Part shown: positions 27,179 to 36,361 of the stretch, one piece after another
How positions within the stretch are numbered: the stretch's first letter is position 1
Layout of the letters: each line of letters starts with the position of its first letter
Assembly (NCBI GenBank): GCA_965226645.1
Contig: CBDDDL010000004.1
Coordinates: forward strand, 124,001-188,000
Origin: Poriferisodalis sp965226645
Lineage (GTDB): Bacteria > Actinomycetota > Acidimicrobiia > Acidimicrobiales > Poriferisodalaceae
Reading direction: 5' to 3'
Length of the DNA: 64,000 nt
Translations under genes and position numbers: made by a program
Notes under the pieces: model-generated
What the model was told of the DNA's origin: nothing
What the model saw: the letters and a program-made list of their open reading frames with translations, nothing else
Database searches by the model: none

Positions 27179-28483
27179 ATGAGCGGATCGACTGGAGGTG
27201 CCCCGCGGATCAACGGTGAACGGCTCATGGGGCGACTCGACGCGCTAGCTCAGATCGGCGCCATCGAGGGAACTCGGGGCAACTGCCGCCTGGCGCTCAC
27301 CGACGAGGACCGCGCTGGACGAGACCTGGTGTGCACCTGGATGGCCGACATGGGACTCGACGTCGCCATCGACGGGCTCGGCAACGTGGTGGCCTGTACT
27401 CAACCGGGCGGCGTGGCCGACTCGGTGATGATGGGCAGCCACATAGACACCGTTGCCACCGGCGGTCGCTATGACGGGAATCTCGGCGTCCTGGCCGGCC
27501 TGGAGGTCATCGAGTCGGTGCTGGCGAGTGGTCGCATGCCCGCCCGCCCGCTGTCGGTGGCGTACTTCACTGACGAAGAAGGCAGCCGCTTCGCTCCCGA
27601 CATGCTCGGCAGCCTTGCTTACGTGGGCGGCATGGCCCTCGAAGAAGCGCTGGAGATCACCGACCGGGACGGCATTTCGGTCGGCGACGAATTGGACCGC
27701 ATTGGCTATCGCGGATCAGCGCCAGTGCCGGGCACCGTGCCGTATGCCTGCATGGAGTTGCATATCGAGCAGGGCCCAGTGCTCGAATTTCACGGAATCC
27801 AGATCGGCGTCGTGGAAGGCGTGCAGGGCATTTCATGGACAGAAGTCACGCTGCGCGGGCAGTCGAATCACGCCGGCACCACACCGATGCCGCTCCGACG
27901 CGATGCTGGGCTGGCCGCGTGCCGTATTGCCGGCGAAGTTCGCGAGATGGCGCGCAACATCGGCGACTCGCAGGTCGGCACCGTGGGGTCGATCTCGCTC
28001 GTGCCGAACCTGGTGAACGTCATTGCCGGTTCGGCCGTGATGACAGTGGACCTCCGCAACACTTCCGAAGGCATGCTGCAGCACGCAGAAACACGTCTCG
28101 ATGAAATCGTTGCCCGCATCGCCGAAGGTGAGCATCTCGAGGCCGCCACGCGGCGCACGGCGCGGTTCGAGCCAGTGGTCTTCCATCCGGCGGTTATCGA
28201 CCTCGTCGAGCGTTGCGCCGCCGAGGCGAACCTGACGCACCGCCACATGCCGTCTGGTGCAGGCCACGACGCCCAGATGCTGTCGCGTGTCTGCCCGACC
28301 GGGATGATCTTCGTGCCGAGCTTCGACGGCGTCAGTCACAACCCGGCTGAGTACACGGCGCCCGAGGACATCGAGGCAGGCGCGAACCTCCTGGCCAATG
28401 TGGTGTGGCGCCTCGCCAATGGCGATATCGACGAGGTGCTCTCCGGCCGAGCAGACGCAGCGGACGATGGGATGGCTCTATGA
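27179..28483 (+). CDS. M20-family N-carbamoyl-L-amino-acid hydrolase / allantoate amidohydrolase-like
   Basis: The 434-residue zinc-dependent amidohydrolase has the first ligand in MGSHIDTVATGGRYDG (H88, D99), FTDEEGSRFAPDMLGS with the general-base Glu pair, MELHIEQGPVLE, QSNHAGTTPMPLR as the dimer-domain substrate loop, and the last His in HMPSGAGHDAQML. Length and motifs match beta-ureidopropionase, N-carbamoyl-L-amino-acid hydrolase and allantoate amidohydrolase, which release carbamate and ammonia from ureido compounds. The stop overlaps the ATG of the next gene by four bases. Together the pair could process both L- and D-carbamoyl amino acids. Confidence 0.87.
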   Translation: MSGSTGGAPRINGERLMGRLDALAQIGAIEGTRGNCRLALTDEDRAGRDLVCTWMADMGLDVAIDGLGNVVACTQPGGVADSVMMGSHIDTVATGGRYDGNLGVLAGLEVIESVLASGRMPARPLSVAYFTDEEGSRFAPDMLGSLAYVGGMALEEALEITDRDGISVGDELDRIGYRGSAPVPGTVPYACMELHIEQGPVLEFHGIQIGVVEGVQGISWTEVTLRGQSNHAGTTPMPLRRDAGLAACRIAGEVREMARNIGDSQVGTVGSISLVPNLVNVIAGSAVMTVDLRNTSEGMLQHAETRLDEIVARIAEGEHLEAATRRTARFEPVVFHPAVIDLVERCAAEANLTHRHMPSGAGHDAQMLSRVCPTGMIFVPSFDGVSHNPAEYTAPEDIEAGANLLANVVWRLANGDIDEVLSGRADAADDGMAL

Positions 28484-29406
28484 GACCGCTCACCGTCGGT
28501 GCGGCACAATTGGGCCCGATCGCGCGCTACGAGACGCGAGCCAGCGTGGTGAAGCGCCTCATCGCTCTGCTGCACCAAGGCGCTGAGCGGGGTTGCGATG
28601 TCGTGGTGTTCCCCGAACTTGCGCTCACCACCTTCTTCCCCCGCTGGTTTTTCCCCGACGACTCGCCCGAGCTGCTCTCGTACTTCGAGACCGAGATGCC
28701 ATCGGCGGTGACCCAGCCGCTGTTCGACGAAGCCAAGCGCCTGGGAATTGGCTTCCATCTGGGGTACGCCGAGCTGACACCTGACGGGCACCGCTACAAC
28801 ACAGCGATCCTGGTCGAACAAGACGGCACCCTCGTCGCCAAGTACCGCAAGGTGCACATTCCGGGACACGAAGAGCACGAGCCCCAACGCCCCTTCCAGC
28901 ATCTCGAGCGCCGCTACTTCACCGAATCCGCCGAAGGATTCAGCGTGTGGCGGGCATTCGGCGGCGTCATGGGCATTGCCCTGTGCAACGACCGGCGCTG
29001 GCCCGAGACGTACCGCGTGATGGGCCTTCAGGGCGTCGAGATGATTTTCATCGGCTACAACACGCCGCTCCACTACGCGCCCGACCCGATACAGGACCCG
29101 CTGCAGGCCTTCCACAACCACCTCGTGATGCAGGCAGGCGCCTACCAGAACGGCACCTGGGTGGTAGGAGTCGCCAAGGGTGGCACCGAAGAGGGCGTCG
29201 AGTCGCTGGCGCATTCGGCAGTCATTGCACCGTCAGGCCAGATTGTGGCCCAGGCTGTCACCGACGGCGACGAGCTGATCACTGCCCGCTGCGACCTGGA
29301 CTGGTGCTCGCACTACCGGGACACGCTGTTCAACTTCGACCGTTACCGCCGACCTGAGGCGTATCAATTGATCGGCGAGCAAAAGGGTGTGATCCCGCCG
29401 CCCTAG
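28480..29406 (+). CDS. Nitrilase-superfamily N-carbamoyl-D-amino-acid hydrolase-like enzyme
   Basis: The 308-residue carbon-nitrogen hydrolase has a complete Glu-Lys-Cys triad: E46 in FPELALTTFFP, K124 in KYRKVHIPGHEEHE and C169 in ALCNDRRWPE. The CNDRRWPETYRVMGLQG block closely resembles the characterised Agrobacterium D-carbamoylase. That enzyme hydrolyses N-carbamoyl-D-amino acids to the amino acid, CO2 and ammonia. It is coupled (ATGA) to the M20 hydrolase upstream. No dihydropyrimidinase/hydantoinase of the cyclic amidohydrolase type is adjacent; the HyuA-type gene is 20 kb away. The gene ends at a small GC hairpin that spans the stop codon. Confidence 0.88.
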   Translation: MRPLTVGAAQLGPIARYETRASVVKRLIALLHQGAERGCDVVVFPELALTTFFPRWFFPDDSPELLSYFETEMPSAVTQPLFDEAKRLGIGFHLGYAELTPDGHRYNTAILVEQDGTLVAKYRKVHIPGHEEHEPQRPFQHLERRYFTESAEGFSVWRAFGGVMGIALCNDRRWPETYRVMGLQGVEMIFIGYNTPLHYAPDPIQDPLQAFHNHLVMQAGAYQNGTWVVGVAKGGTEEGVESLAHSAVIAPSGQIVAQAVTDGDELITARCDLDWCSHYRDTLFNFDRYRRPEAYQLIGEQKGVIPPP

Positions 29407-29413
29407 AGGCGGC
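29397..29413. terminator. Possible bidirectional hairpin between convergent genes
   Basis: GCCGCC (29397-29402) and GGCGGC (29408-29413) form a perfect 6-bp stem with a 5-nt loop over the TAG of the carbamoylase gene. It lies between two convergent genes. There is no T-tract, so terminator activity is uncertain. Confidence 0.3.
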
Positions 29414-29444
29414 CGTGCCTGCAGCAACCACGCTGGGTTCGCCG

Positions 29445-30707
29445 TCAGGCAGTCGGGTGCACCGCCTGCGCGGGGTCGGTGCGAGCAGCTCGGAGTGCTG
29501 GGTAGATGCCCGCCAGCGCACCGATGGCCAGCGCTGCGGCGATGCCTCCGGCTAACGCGGCGGCAGGCACCGAGACGACCCATTGCTGGCTGCGGGCATA
29601 CAAGATCGTGATCGCGGAGCCGATGGTGACGCCGCCTGTGCCGCCCAGCACCGCCAGCAACGCTGATTCCACCAGGAACTGCTGGGCGATGTGGCGGCGG
29701 GTGGCCCCGAGAGCACGACGCAGGCCGATCTCGGTGCGGCGTTCAAGGACCGAGATCACCATGACGTTCGCGATACCGACCCCGCCGACGAGCAGCGCAA
29801 CTCCGCCGAGTCCGAGCAGCAGACCGGTGAACGCCGCTTCGGTGTATTCACGGGCAGCGATGAGGTCGCTGGGCCGGCTGACTTGGACCTCGGCAGGCGC
29901 CTGTGGCCGCACCGTCGCCGCCATGGTCTTGCGCACGCCGTCCAACAGTTCTGGATCGTCGGGCACGTGCGAGCCCGTGCGAACGAAGACCCGGCTGGGA
30001 GATCGCTCGAAATCGAAGAGCTGCTTGGCAATTGGCTCACCGATCACGGCGGAACGGTCGATGCTGGGTGCAAGTGGCACCGGATTGGTGATGCCGACCA
30101 CCGTGAAGTACACGCCCGAGAGGTACACCTGCGGCGCATTCGTGACATGACGAATGCCCAGCCGTTCGGCCGCGACCGAGCCGAGCACGACGTTGGGGAT
30201 CGTCGCGGTGCCGGCATCGAGCCAGACACCGTCCGCCATCGTGATGTCGAGCACGCCGCGCAGGTCGCCATCGGCCGCCACCACGGCAATGCCGCCGGTC
30301 TGGCCCGCAGGAATCAACTCGGTGCGCCGGACGGTCGCGTTAACACCGCTGACTGCTGCTGCAGATCGCACCGGGCCGATGCGTTCGATCATCGCTGCTG
30401 AGGCCGGCGGCAGCTCAACCTCGTCGCCGGTGAGCGAATCGGAGGGCGAGAGCTCGAGCAGGTCCGGACCGAGTGCGTCAAGGTCGGCCTGCAGCTGGGC
30501 GTCGCTGGATGCCGCAATGCCGAGCACCGAGACCATGGCGGCGATGCCGATGGCGATTCCGAGTGCGCTGAGGGCTGTGCGGGTGCGCCGAGCCCGCAAC
30601 CCCAGGGTTCCGGTGCCCAGTACATCCCGCAGTCGCATTCGGCTGCCGACCGTGCGTGCTGTCGCCCCATCGGTCGCGGTGGGCGTGGCACCGGTCGAGG
30701 GCTGCAT
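29445..30707 (-). CDS. MacB-like ABC transporter permease (FtsX fold)
   Basis: The 420-residue permease has an N-terminal transmembrane helix (GIAIGIAAMVSVLGIAA) after LGLRARRTRTALSALG, a large periplasmic-type MacB domain (about 70-280), and a C-terminal group of three helices around LGGVALLVGGVGIANVMVIS, then RTEIGLRRALGATRRHI and AALALAGGIAAALAIGALAG-like segments. This is the MacB/LolC topology, which does mechanical transmission rather than bulk transport. It is last in a four-gene minus-strand operon with ATPase, adaptor lipoprotein and a small lipoprotein. Export of a peptide, lipid or drug is the likely job; the substrate is unknown. Confidence 0.88.
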   Translation of the reverse strand: MQPSTGATPTATDGATARTVGSRMRLRDVLGTGTLGLRARRTRTALSALGIAIGIAAMVSVLGIAASSDAQLQADLDALGPDLLELSPSDSLTGDEVELPPASAAMIERIGPVRSAAAVSGVNATVRRTELIPAGQTGGIAVVAADGDLRGVLDITMADGVWLDAGTATIPNVVLGSVAAERLGIRHVTNAPQVYLSGVYFTVVGITNPVPLAPSIDRSAVIGEPIAKQLFDFERSPSRVFVRTGSHVPDDPELLDGVRKTMAATVRPQAPAEVQVSRPSDLIAAREYTEAAFTGLLLGLGGVALLVGGVGIANVMVISVLERRTEIGLRRALGATRRHIAQQFLVESALLAVLGGTGGVTIGSAITILYARSQQWVVSVPAAALAGGIAAALAIGALAGIYPALRAARTDPAQAVHPTA

Positions 30708-30710
30708 CGG

Positions 30711-31451
30711 TCAGCCTGCCGCAGCTGTGTCGTGGTCAACCCGTCCGTCCAGCAGTGACACGGTTCGGGGCATCAACGCCGCGAGGTCGCGGTCATGCGT
30801 AATCACCACAATCGTGCTGCCGGCGCCGTTGAGGGCGCGCAGCAGCGAGATGATCTCGGCGGCGGTTCGCGAGTCCAGGTTTCCGGTGGGCTCGTCGGCG
30901 AGCAGGATCGCCGGGTTGCCGACAAGCGCGCGGGCAATGGCGACGCGCTGGCGTTCGCCACCCGAGAGCTCTGCGGGGAGGTGCCCGCTGCGCCCGGCGA
31001 GACCGACGCGTTCGAGCATGTGCGCTGCGAGCCGCCGACGCTCGGCGATCGGTACAGCTTGGTAGAGCAGCCCGGTCGCGACATTGTCGAGTGCGTCGAG
31101 GCCGGCGATCAGGTGAAATTGCTGGAAGACGAAGCCGATGCGCTGGCCGCGCAGTGCCGAGATCCGGCGGTCGGGCAGGCCGCTGAGCGCCGATCCTTCG
31201 ATGGTGACCTCGCCCGAGCTCGGCCGGTCGAGCGCACCCATCATGTTGAGCATGGTGCTCTTGCCCGAGCCTGACGGCCCGGCCACAGCGACGAGCTCGC
31301 CGCGGCGCACGGTCAGATTCACGCCCGCGAGCGCGTGCACCGGCTGAGGTCCCGGGTATGTCTTGGTGACCTCGTTCAGCGTGAGCACCGCTGGAGCCGC
31401 CGGGTAATGCCCCTGGGGCACCTGGGCACGCTCGATGTGGCGGAGCGGCAT
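30711..31451 (-). CDS. MacB/LolD-type ABC transporter ATPase
   Basis: The 246-residue ATPase has Walker A VAGPSGSGKST at about 56-66, QQFHLIAGLDALDNVA as Q-loop, signature LSGGERQRVAIARAL, Walker B ILLADEPTGNLD and the switch His in VVITHDRDLAA. The LDALDNV and EPTGNLDS forms are typical of LolD/MacB exporters. It lies 3 bp upstream of the permease and overlaps the adaptor stop by one base, so the export module is tightly coupled. About 20 extra residues precede the usual start; an internal start cannot be excluded. Confidence 0.92.
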   Translation of the reverse strand: MPLRHIERAQVPQGHYPAAPAVLTLNEVTKTYPGPQPVHALAGVNLTVRRGELVAVAGPSGSGKSTMLNMMGALDRPSSGEVTIEGSALSGLPDRRISALRGQRIGFVFQQFHLIAGLDALDNVATGLLYQAVPIAERRRLAAHMLERVGLAGRSGHLPAELSGGERQRVAIARALVGNPAILLADEPTGNLDSRTAAEIISLLRALNGAGSTIVVITHDRDLAALMPRTVSLLDGRVDHDTAAAG

Positions 31452-32536
31452 CAGGGCACTATGACGGCCTGATCCGCCGACACGTTGCCGTCGATGGCAA
31501 CTTCATTGCGATGGATGGCGCCGATCGTGACGCCGACGAGACGGATCGTGCTGTCCTCATCGACGACCTCCACCCCGTAGCCGCCCTCGGCCAGCGCAAC
31601 CAACGCTGCAATCGGCACCACCGTGGCGTCGTGCGCGAGGACGTCTGAGACTCGCACCGTCACCGGGCTCTCGTCGAACGCACTGCCTGCGCCTTCGAGG
31701 GCGATCTCGACATCGAGGAACGATGACTGCTGCGCCCCTTGGCCTTCGGTCCTGGCAACCGTCGACACGAAGGTCACTGTCCCGCTCACCTCGCTGCCAT
31801 CGGGCAGTTCCACGCTCACTGTGTCGCCGGTGCTGAGCAGGCCGGCGTCGGCGGTGTCGAGTGTCACCGTGACATGGCGGCTGGTCGAGGTGACGGACGG
31901 CACGGGCCCAGCCTGGGTTCGGTCGCCGAGTCCCACGTGCACGTCGCTGATGCGCACGACGTCGGGCCGGTACACCACGGTGCCGAGTTCAACGGTTCCG
32001 GTCACCGGAAGCCCCGTGGCGGTCTGCCACGCCTCGACGGCCTCGGCCGTTACCGAGGTGTACGTCTCGTCCACGGAGAGATCCATGCCGGCGGCGTAGC
32101 CCGCCTCGACAAGCCATGACTCGAAGCGGAACACGTCGGTACCGTCGTCGATGCCCCCTTTCAGCGTGCGATGCAGCGGTGTGGTGCCTTCGAGCAGCAC
32201 TACGGGCTGAGCCGAGACCTCGTAGAGCCGTTCGCCAAAGCCGATCAGTGCGCCTGGCTCTGGCAGCCACGTCGCGATGCCGTTGAGCAGGTTGGGAACT
32301 GCGCTCGGCTCGCCGTACCCGAGCGTGCCGTCGATCTCGACCACGTCGACGAGGTCTTTGACCACGATCTCGACTGTGTCGTAGGCGGGCGCGAGCTGTG
32401 TCGATGTCGTGTCGGCGCTGTCTTCGGAATCACTGGTTTCGTCGGTCGCGTCCGCATCCAGGAGGCCGCACCCGCTCAGAATCGCGGCGACTCCGACGAC
32501 CGCAGCCAACCACCTCACCCCAGGCCGCTCAGCCAC
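31451..32536 (-). CDS. Adaptor lipoprotein with peptidoglycan-binding-like segment (HlyD/MacA-like)
   Basis: The product is 361 residues. A lipoprotein signal with hydrophobic VVGVAAILSGC puts the lipidated Cys at about position 23. A membrane-fusion-type beta barrel follows, with an embedded segment (WLVEAGYAAGMDL to AWQTATGLPVTG) that resembles a peptidoglycan_binding_1 module. GTG 32536 has GGAGG seven bases upstream and overlaps the end of the preceding gene by 8 bp. Such adaptors accompany MacB-like exporters in actinobacteria and link the permease to the cell wall. The open frame continues 5' through the other lipoprotein but without homology. Confidence 0.82.
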   Translation of the reverse strand: MAERPGVRWLAAVVGVAAILSGCGLLDADATDETSDSEDSADTTSTQLAPAYDTVEIVVKDLVDVVEIDGTLGYGEPSAVPNLLNGIATWLPEPGALIGFGERLYEVSAQPVVLLEGTTPLHRTLKGGIDDGTDVFRFESWLVEAGYAAGMDLSVDETYTSVTAEAVEAWQTATGLPVTGTVELGTVVYRPDVVRISDVHVGLGDRTQAGPVPSVTSTSRHVTVTLDTADAGLLSTGDTVSVELPDGSEVSGTVTFVSTVARTEGQGAQQSSFLDVEIALEGAGSAFDESPVTVRVSDVLAHDATVVPIAALVALAEGGYGVEVVDEDSTIRLVGVTIGAIHRNEVAIDGNVSADQAVIVP

Positions 32537-33218
32537 CGTTTCCTCCACGTCGTCTGCCGAAGAGTCCGCCACCGGGTCCCGGTCGGCCCTCGAGGCCCTG
32601 GTCTGTCGCGCACTGCTGGATTGCCGAAGCGAACGCCTGTGGATCGATTTCGCCGGAACCGAACAGCTCACGCATGCCGAAGCCCCGTCCTGCGCCGGCA
32701 TCGAAGTTGGGATCCGGCACACCCTCGAAACCTGGCTGCTCCCGGACACAGGCGAACACGGCCAGCACAGTGTCTTGGCGTTCGGCTTGTTCTTCGGGCG
32801 ACAGTACAGTGACGCCGACGACGCCTTGGAGGACCGATCGACATTCGTCGAGGACGTCGGGGAAATCACCGTCCTGTGGATCGATGCCCAATTCCTCGAG
32901 CGCTTCAGGACCGCCGAAGCCGCCCTCTGGCGACGGATCGGGCCACTGCGGATAGGTCTCCCGCATACAGGCAGCGAATTCGAGCCGCGCTTCCTCGATG
33001 GTCATCTCCTCGGAGGCCGCGGCCTCTGCCGTCGTTGCCGTCTGCGACTCGCCGTCAGAGCTTGACGCGCCTGAGGTGGCGGTCTCGGCAAGTGTGGCGA
33101 TCTGCCCGGTACCGCTCTCGTCGGCACCTGACGCTGCGCATGCAGCGGCTGCGACCAACACGGCCGCGGCCAAAGTGCCGCAACGGAACAATGCGGTGGT
33201 GCGATGACATGAAGGCAT
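32529..33218 (-). CDS. Secreted or lipid-anchored acidic hypothetical protein of the exporter operon
   Basis: The 229-residue product has a signal peptide (TLAAAVLVAAAACAASG) with a probable lipidated Cys at about 27, then a Ser/Thr/Ala/Glu-rich linker. A domain with paired cysteines follows: FAACMRETYPQWPDP, VLDECRSVLQG, VFACVREQPGFEGVPDP and AIQQCATDQG. A Gly/Arg-rich tail ends it. The repeated C-M/V-R-E plus WPDP or VPDP pattern suggests two related half-domains with conserved cysteines. It is the first gene of the exporter operon and is coupled to the adaptor. It may be a substrate-binding or sensing partner; no function is established. ATG 33218 is used. Confidence 0.72.
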   Translation of the reverse strand: MPSCHRTTALFRCGTLAAAVLVAAAACAASGADESGTGQIATLAETATSGASSSDGESQTATTAEAAASEEMTIEEARLEFAACMRETYPQWPDPSPEGGFGGPEALEELGIDPQDGDFPDVLDECRSVLQGVVGVTVLSPEEQAERQDTVLAVFACVREQPGFEGVPDPNFDAGAGRGFGMRELFGSGEIDPQAFASAIQQCATDQGLEGRPGPGGGLFGRRRGGNGG

Positions 33219-33373
33219 GTTCGAACAACTACCGAGCGAATCTGAGAGTGCGATGAGAGGCCATCGTGGTGTCCGCGCCTGCGATCGCCGCCCGCGGTGG
33301 TGCGAATGACCGCGCGGCGGTGCGACAATAGCCAGCGGGGAAGGGACAACGGTGTCCCGGAGGAAGGTTGCCA

Positions 33374-35965
33374 ATGACGACCGAGTTCGTGTTGAACGGC
33401 TCGCCGGTCACGGTCGCCAGCGACCATGAGCACCTGCTGGCGGCTCTGCGAGATGAACTGGGAATCATCTCGCCCAAGGACGGATGTGCGCCGTCGGGCC
33501 AGTGCGGCTGCTGTGCGGTTTTGGTGGACGGCAGGGCACGGGTGGCCTGCCAGACCAGTCTTGAGCGCGCGGCGGGCACTGAGATCACCACCGTCGAGGG
33601 CTTCGACGACGCCGAGGTGGATGCCATGGCGAACGCCTTCGCGGCGCATGGCGCTCTGCAGTGCGGGTTCTGCACGCCCGGCATCGTGGTGCGGCTCAAG
33701 GCCCTGCTGGACCGCAAGGGCTCGGCGCTGACCCGTGAGGAAGCAAGCCGTCACCTCGGCGGCCATCTGTGCCGGTGCACCGGCTACACGAAGATTCTCG
33801 ACGCCGTCGAGTCGCTGGCCTCAGGCGAGGTGCCGGTTGCGCTGCCGCCCAAGGGCGTCGGTAGCTCCGGTGTTCGCTATGAGGCTCGCGAGCTCACGCT
33901 GGGCAGCCGCCCATACATCGACGACATGTACCCCGATGGGATGTTGCATGGCGCGCTGCGGTTCGCCGACCACGCCCGTGCCGATGTGTTGTCGATTGAC
34001 ACCGGTGCCGCTGAAGCAGTACCTGGCGTACAGGCCGTGTTCACCGCTGCCGACATTCCCGGCGTGCTGCGGGTGGGCCTCATCCACAAGGACTGGCCGG
34101 TGATGATCCCGGTCGGCGGGCGCACGTCGTACCTCGGCGACGTGCTCGCCACTGTCGTGGCCGACAACCGGCCTGCTGCCCGGCGCGCAGCAGAGCTGAT
34201 CGAGGTGGCCTACGACGTCCTCGAACCGATGACCGATCCGGTACGGGTGAAGGACAGCGACATCGACGCCGTGTGGGAGCTCGACGGTAACGTGCTGTCG
34301 CGTTCGACCTACGCCCGCGGCGACGTCGATGCACGGCTCGCCGCCTCGGCACACACGGTGACCGAGACCTTCCAGACGCAGCGCATCGAGCATGCCTACC
34401 TCGAACCCGAGTCGACGCTTGCCGTTCCCACCCCTGCCAACGGGGTCCCCGCCGGGCTGCACGTCTACACCGGCGGGCAGGGCATCTGGGACGACCGCAA
34501 CGACATCGCGGCGGTGCTGGCGCTGGACCCGTCGGTGGTCATCACCGAGCTGGTCTCCAACGGCGGGGCATTCGGCGGCAAGGAGGACATGTCGAACCAG
34601 GCCCACGCGGCGCTGGCGGCGTGGCTGACCGGCCGCCCGGTGCGCATCACGCTGTCGCGCGAGGAATCGCTGCTCATGCATCCGAAGCGGCACCCAATCC
34701 GCATGACCTATGAGGTCGGCTGCGATGCCGACGGCAAGCTCACCGCGGTACGGGCGCGCATGTTCGGCGACTCGGGCCCGTACGCCTCGGTGGGCATGAA
34801 GGTGCTGGAACGCTCCGCGGGACACGCCACCGGTCCGTACCTGGTGCAGGCCGTGGACGTCGAGGCGATCGCGGTGCGCACCAACAACCCGGTCTGCGGC
34901 GCATTCCGTGGCTTCGGCGCGAACCAGGCGCAGTTCGCCATGGAAGGCGTGATGGACCGGCTGGCCGAAGTTGTGGGCATCAGCGGCTTCGAGATGCGCC
35001 AGCGCAACGTGGTGGTGCCTGGGGGAGTGTGGGGGCCGGGCCAGATCATGGACGACGGCTGTCTGGGAGCGCAGGCCTGCTTGGACGCCGTGCGCGAGCC
35101 CTACGAGGCAGCCCGTGCAGCCGGCAAGCCGGTCGGGATCGGGCTGGGGCTCAAGAACTCCGGGCTCGGCAACGGCTTCAAGGAGATCGCCAAGGCCGTG
35201 GTGCGGTTCTGCACCGACGGCACCGTCGAAGTCCGACACTGCTGGACAGAGATGGGTCAGGGCGTGCACACCGTCGTGCAGCAGGTCGCGGTGGAAGAAC
35301 TCGGCATCGATCCCGAAGCAGTGAGGGTCATCGTGGACTCCACCCGTGAACTTGGTGCCGGCCAGACCACTGGCAGCCGCGGCACGCTCATGGGCGCCGG
35401 ATCTGTGGCCGATGCCTGCCGTGCCGCACTCGCCGACGGCTGCCGGCTCGAGGTGGACTACGAAGGCGAGTACCGGGTCGATTGGACCAACTCGCTGTCA
35501 GAAGGTCTCGAAAACCCGGTGATCCACTCGACGTTCGGGTACGCCGCTCAGGTGGTCATCCTCGATCCCGATACCGGCATCGTGGAACGTGTCATCGCAG
35601 CTCACGACGTCGGACGGGCTGTCAACCCGCTGCTGTGCGAGGGCCAAATCGAGGGCAGCGTGCACATGGGCCTCGGCTACGCGCTCAGTGAGGGCTTCCC
35701 TGCCGATGCCAACGGGCGACCGCTCAACACCACGCTGCGCAGCCTCGCAATCATCCGGCCCAAAGACATGCCAGATGTCGACGTCATCCTTGTCGAGTCG
35801 CCACAGCCAGGCGCTCCCTACGGCATCAAGGGCGTCGGCGAGATCGGTTTGGTGCCAACGGCGGGCGCAGTGGCAGCCGCGCTGCGCGAATACGAAGGCG
35901 TCTGGCACAACGAACTGCCAATGCGCAACCCGTCAAACCGCGAACGGGCCGACGCCTGGGTCTAG
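33374..35965 (+). CDS. Molybdenum hydroxylase with fused [2Fe-2S] and molybdopterin domains
   Basis: The 863-residue protein fuses two subunits in one chain. Residues 1-150 hold both [2Fe-2S] domains (C38, C44, C47, C59, then C97, C100, C133, C135). The rest is the molybdopterin part with GGAFGGKEDM, CGAFRGFGANQ and the catalytic glutamate in GIKGVGEIGL (E823). There is no FAD domain, as in aldehyde oxidoreductase Mop and in E. coli XdhD. ATG 33374 has CGGAGGA upstream. It is the first plus-strand gene before a set with an SsnA-like amidohydrolase and a diaminopropionate ammonia-lyase-like enzyme, so a purine or other N-heterocycle is a reasonable substrate. No dedicated maturation factor is nearby. 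Confidence 0.88.
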   Translation: MTTEFVLNGSPVTVASDHEHLLAALRDELGIISPKDGCAPSGQCGCCAVLVDGRARVACQTSLERAAGTEITTVEGFDDAEVDAMANAFAAHGALQCGFCTPGIVVRLKALLDRKGSALTREEASRHLGGHLCRCTGYTKILDAVESLASGEVPVALPPKGVGSSGVRYEARELTLGSRPYIDDMYPDGMLHGALRFADHARADVLSIDTGAAEAVPGVQAVFTAADIPGVLRVGLIHKDWPVMIPVGGRTSYLGDVLATVVADNRPAARRAAELIEVAYDVLEPMTDPVRVKDSDIDAVWELDGNVLSRSTYARGDVDARLAASAHTVTETFQTQRIEHAYLEPESTLAVPTPANGVPAGLHVYTGGQGIWDDRNDIAAVLALDPSVVITELVSNGGAFGGKEDMSNQAHAALAAWLTGRPVRITLSREESLLMHPKRHPIRMTYEVGCDADGKLTAVRARMFGDSGPYASVGMKVLERSAGHATGPYLVQAVDVEAIAVRTNNPVCGAFRGFGANQAQFAMEGVMDRLAEVVGISGFEMRQRNVVVPGGVWGPGQIMDDGCLGAQACLDAVREPYEAARAAGKPVGIGLGLKNSGLGNGFKEIAKAVVRFCTDGTVEVRHCWTEMGQGVHTVVQQVAVEELGIDPEAVRVIVDSTRELGAGQTTGSRGTLMGAGSVADACRAALADGCRLEVDYEGEYRVDWTNSLSEGLENPVIHSTFGYAAQVVILDPDTGIVERVIAAHDVGRAVNPLLCEGQIEGSVHMGLGYALSEGFPADANGRPLNTTLRSLAIIRPKDMPDVDVILVESPQPGAPYGIKGVGEIGLVPTAGAVAAALREYEGVWHNELPMRNPSNRERADAWV

Positions 35966-36052
35966 CTGGCGGTTCACGTCAGGTTGCATGCGCCTGACGC
36001 TGACGGGCCATACATCGACGAGCCTCACCGCCTCGCCGGATGAGGTCCGACG

Positions 36053-36361
36053 TCAGCAGCCGGTGGCGGCCCGCAGGCGACGGCAACTCTGTTCGATGAG
36101 AGCCGGACTGAGCTTGGTGACAAACCGTCGGAACGTTTCCCGCCTGATCGTGTGAATGTTGTCGAAGTTCACGACACAGTCGGTCGGCACACCGTCAAGG
36201 GCGGCAGACAGCTCCAATTCCGAAACCAAGCCTCGCCGGGTCTTCGTCAACGCCGCGACGACGACGGCATCGATCCGGTCAGCGACAGGATCGCGGGTAA
36301 GCACCAAGACTGGACGGTCGCCGTCGGGCGCATCCGCAAACCAAATCTCACCGCGCTGCAT
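36053..36361 (-). CDS. PemK/MazF-family toxin (second module)
   Basis: The 102-residue toxin starts MQRGEIWFADAPDGDRPVLV and continues LTRDPVADRIDAVVVAALT with VVNFDNIHTIRRETF, the conserved end of the core. It is the same family as the toxin at 2674 but clearly diverged from it. Its start lies 14 bp inside the antitoxin gene, so the two are coupled. Family members are ribosome-dependent or free mRNA interferases; specificity cannot be read from sequence. Confidence 0.85.
   Translation of the reverse strand: MQRGEIWFADAPDGDRPVLVLTRDPVADRIDAVVVAALTKTRRGLVSELELSAALDGVPTDCVVNFDNIHTIRRETFRRFVTKLSPALIEQSCRRLRAATGC

Noticed and set aside
32409..33065. Plus-strand open frame opposite the exporter lipoproteins
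   Set aside because: It lies antisense to two signal-peptide genes in a consistent operon and resembles no protein family.
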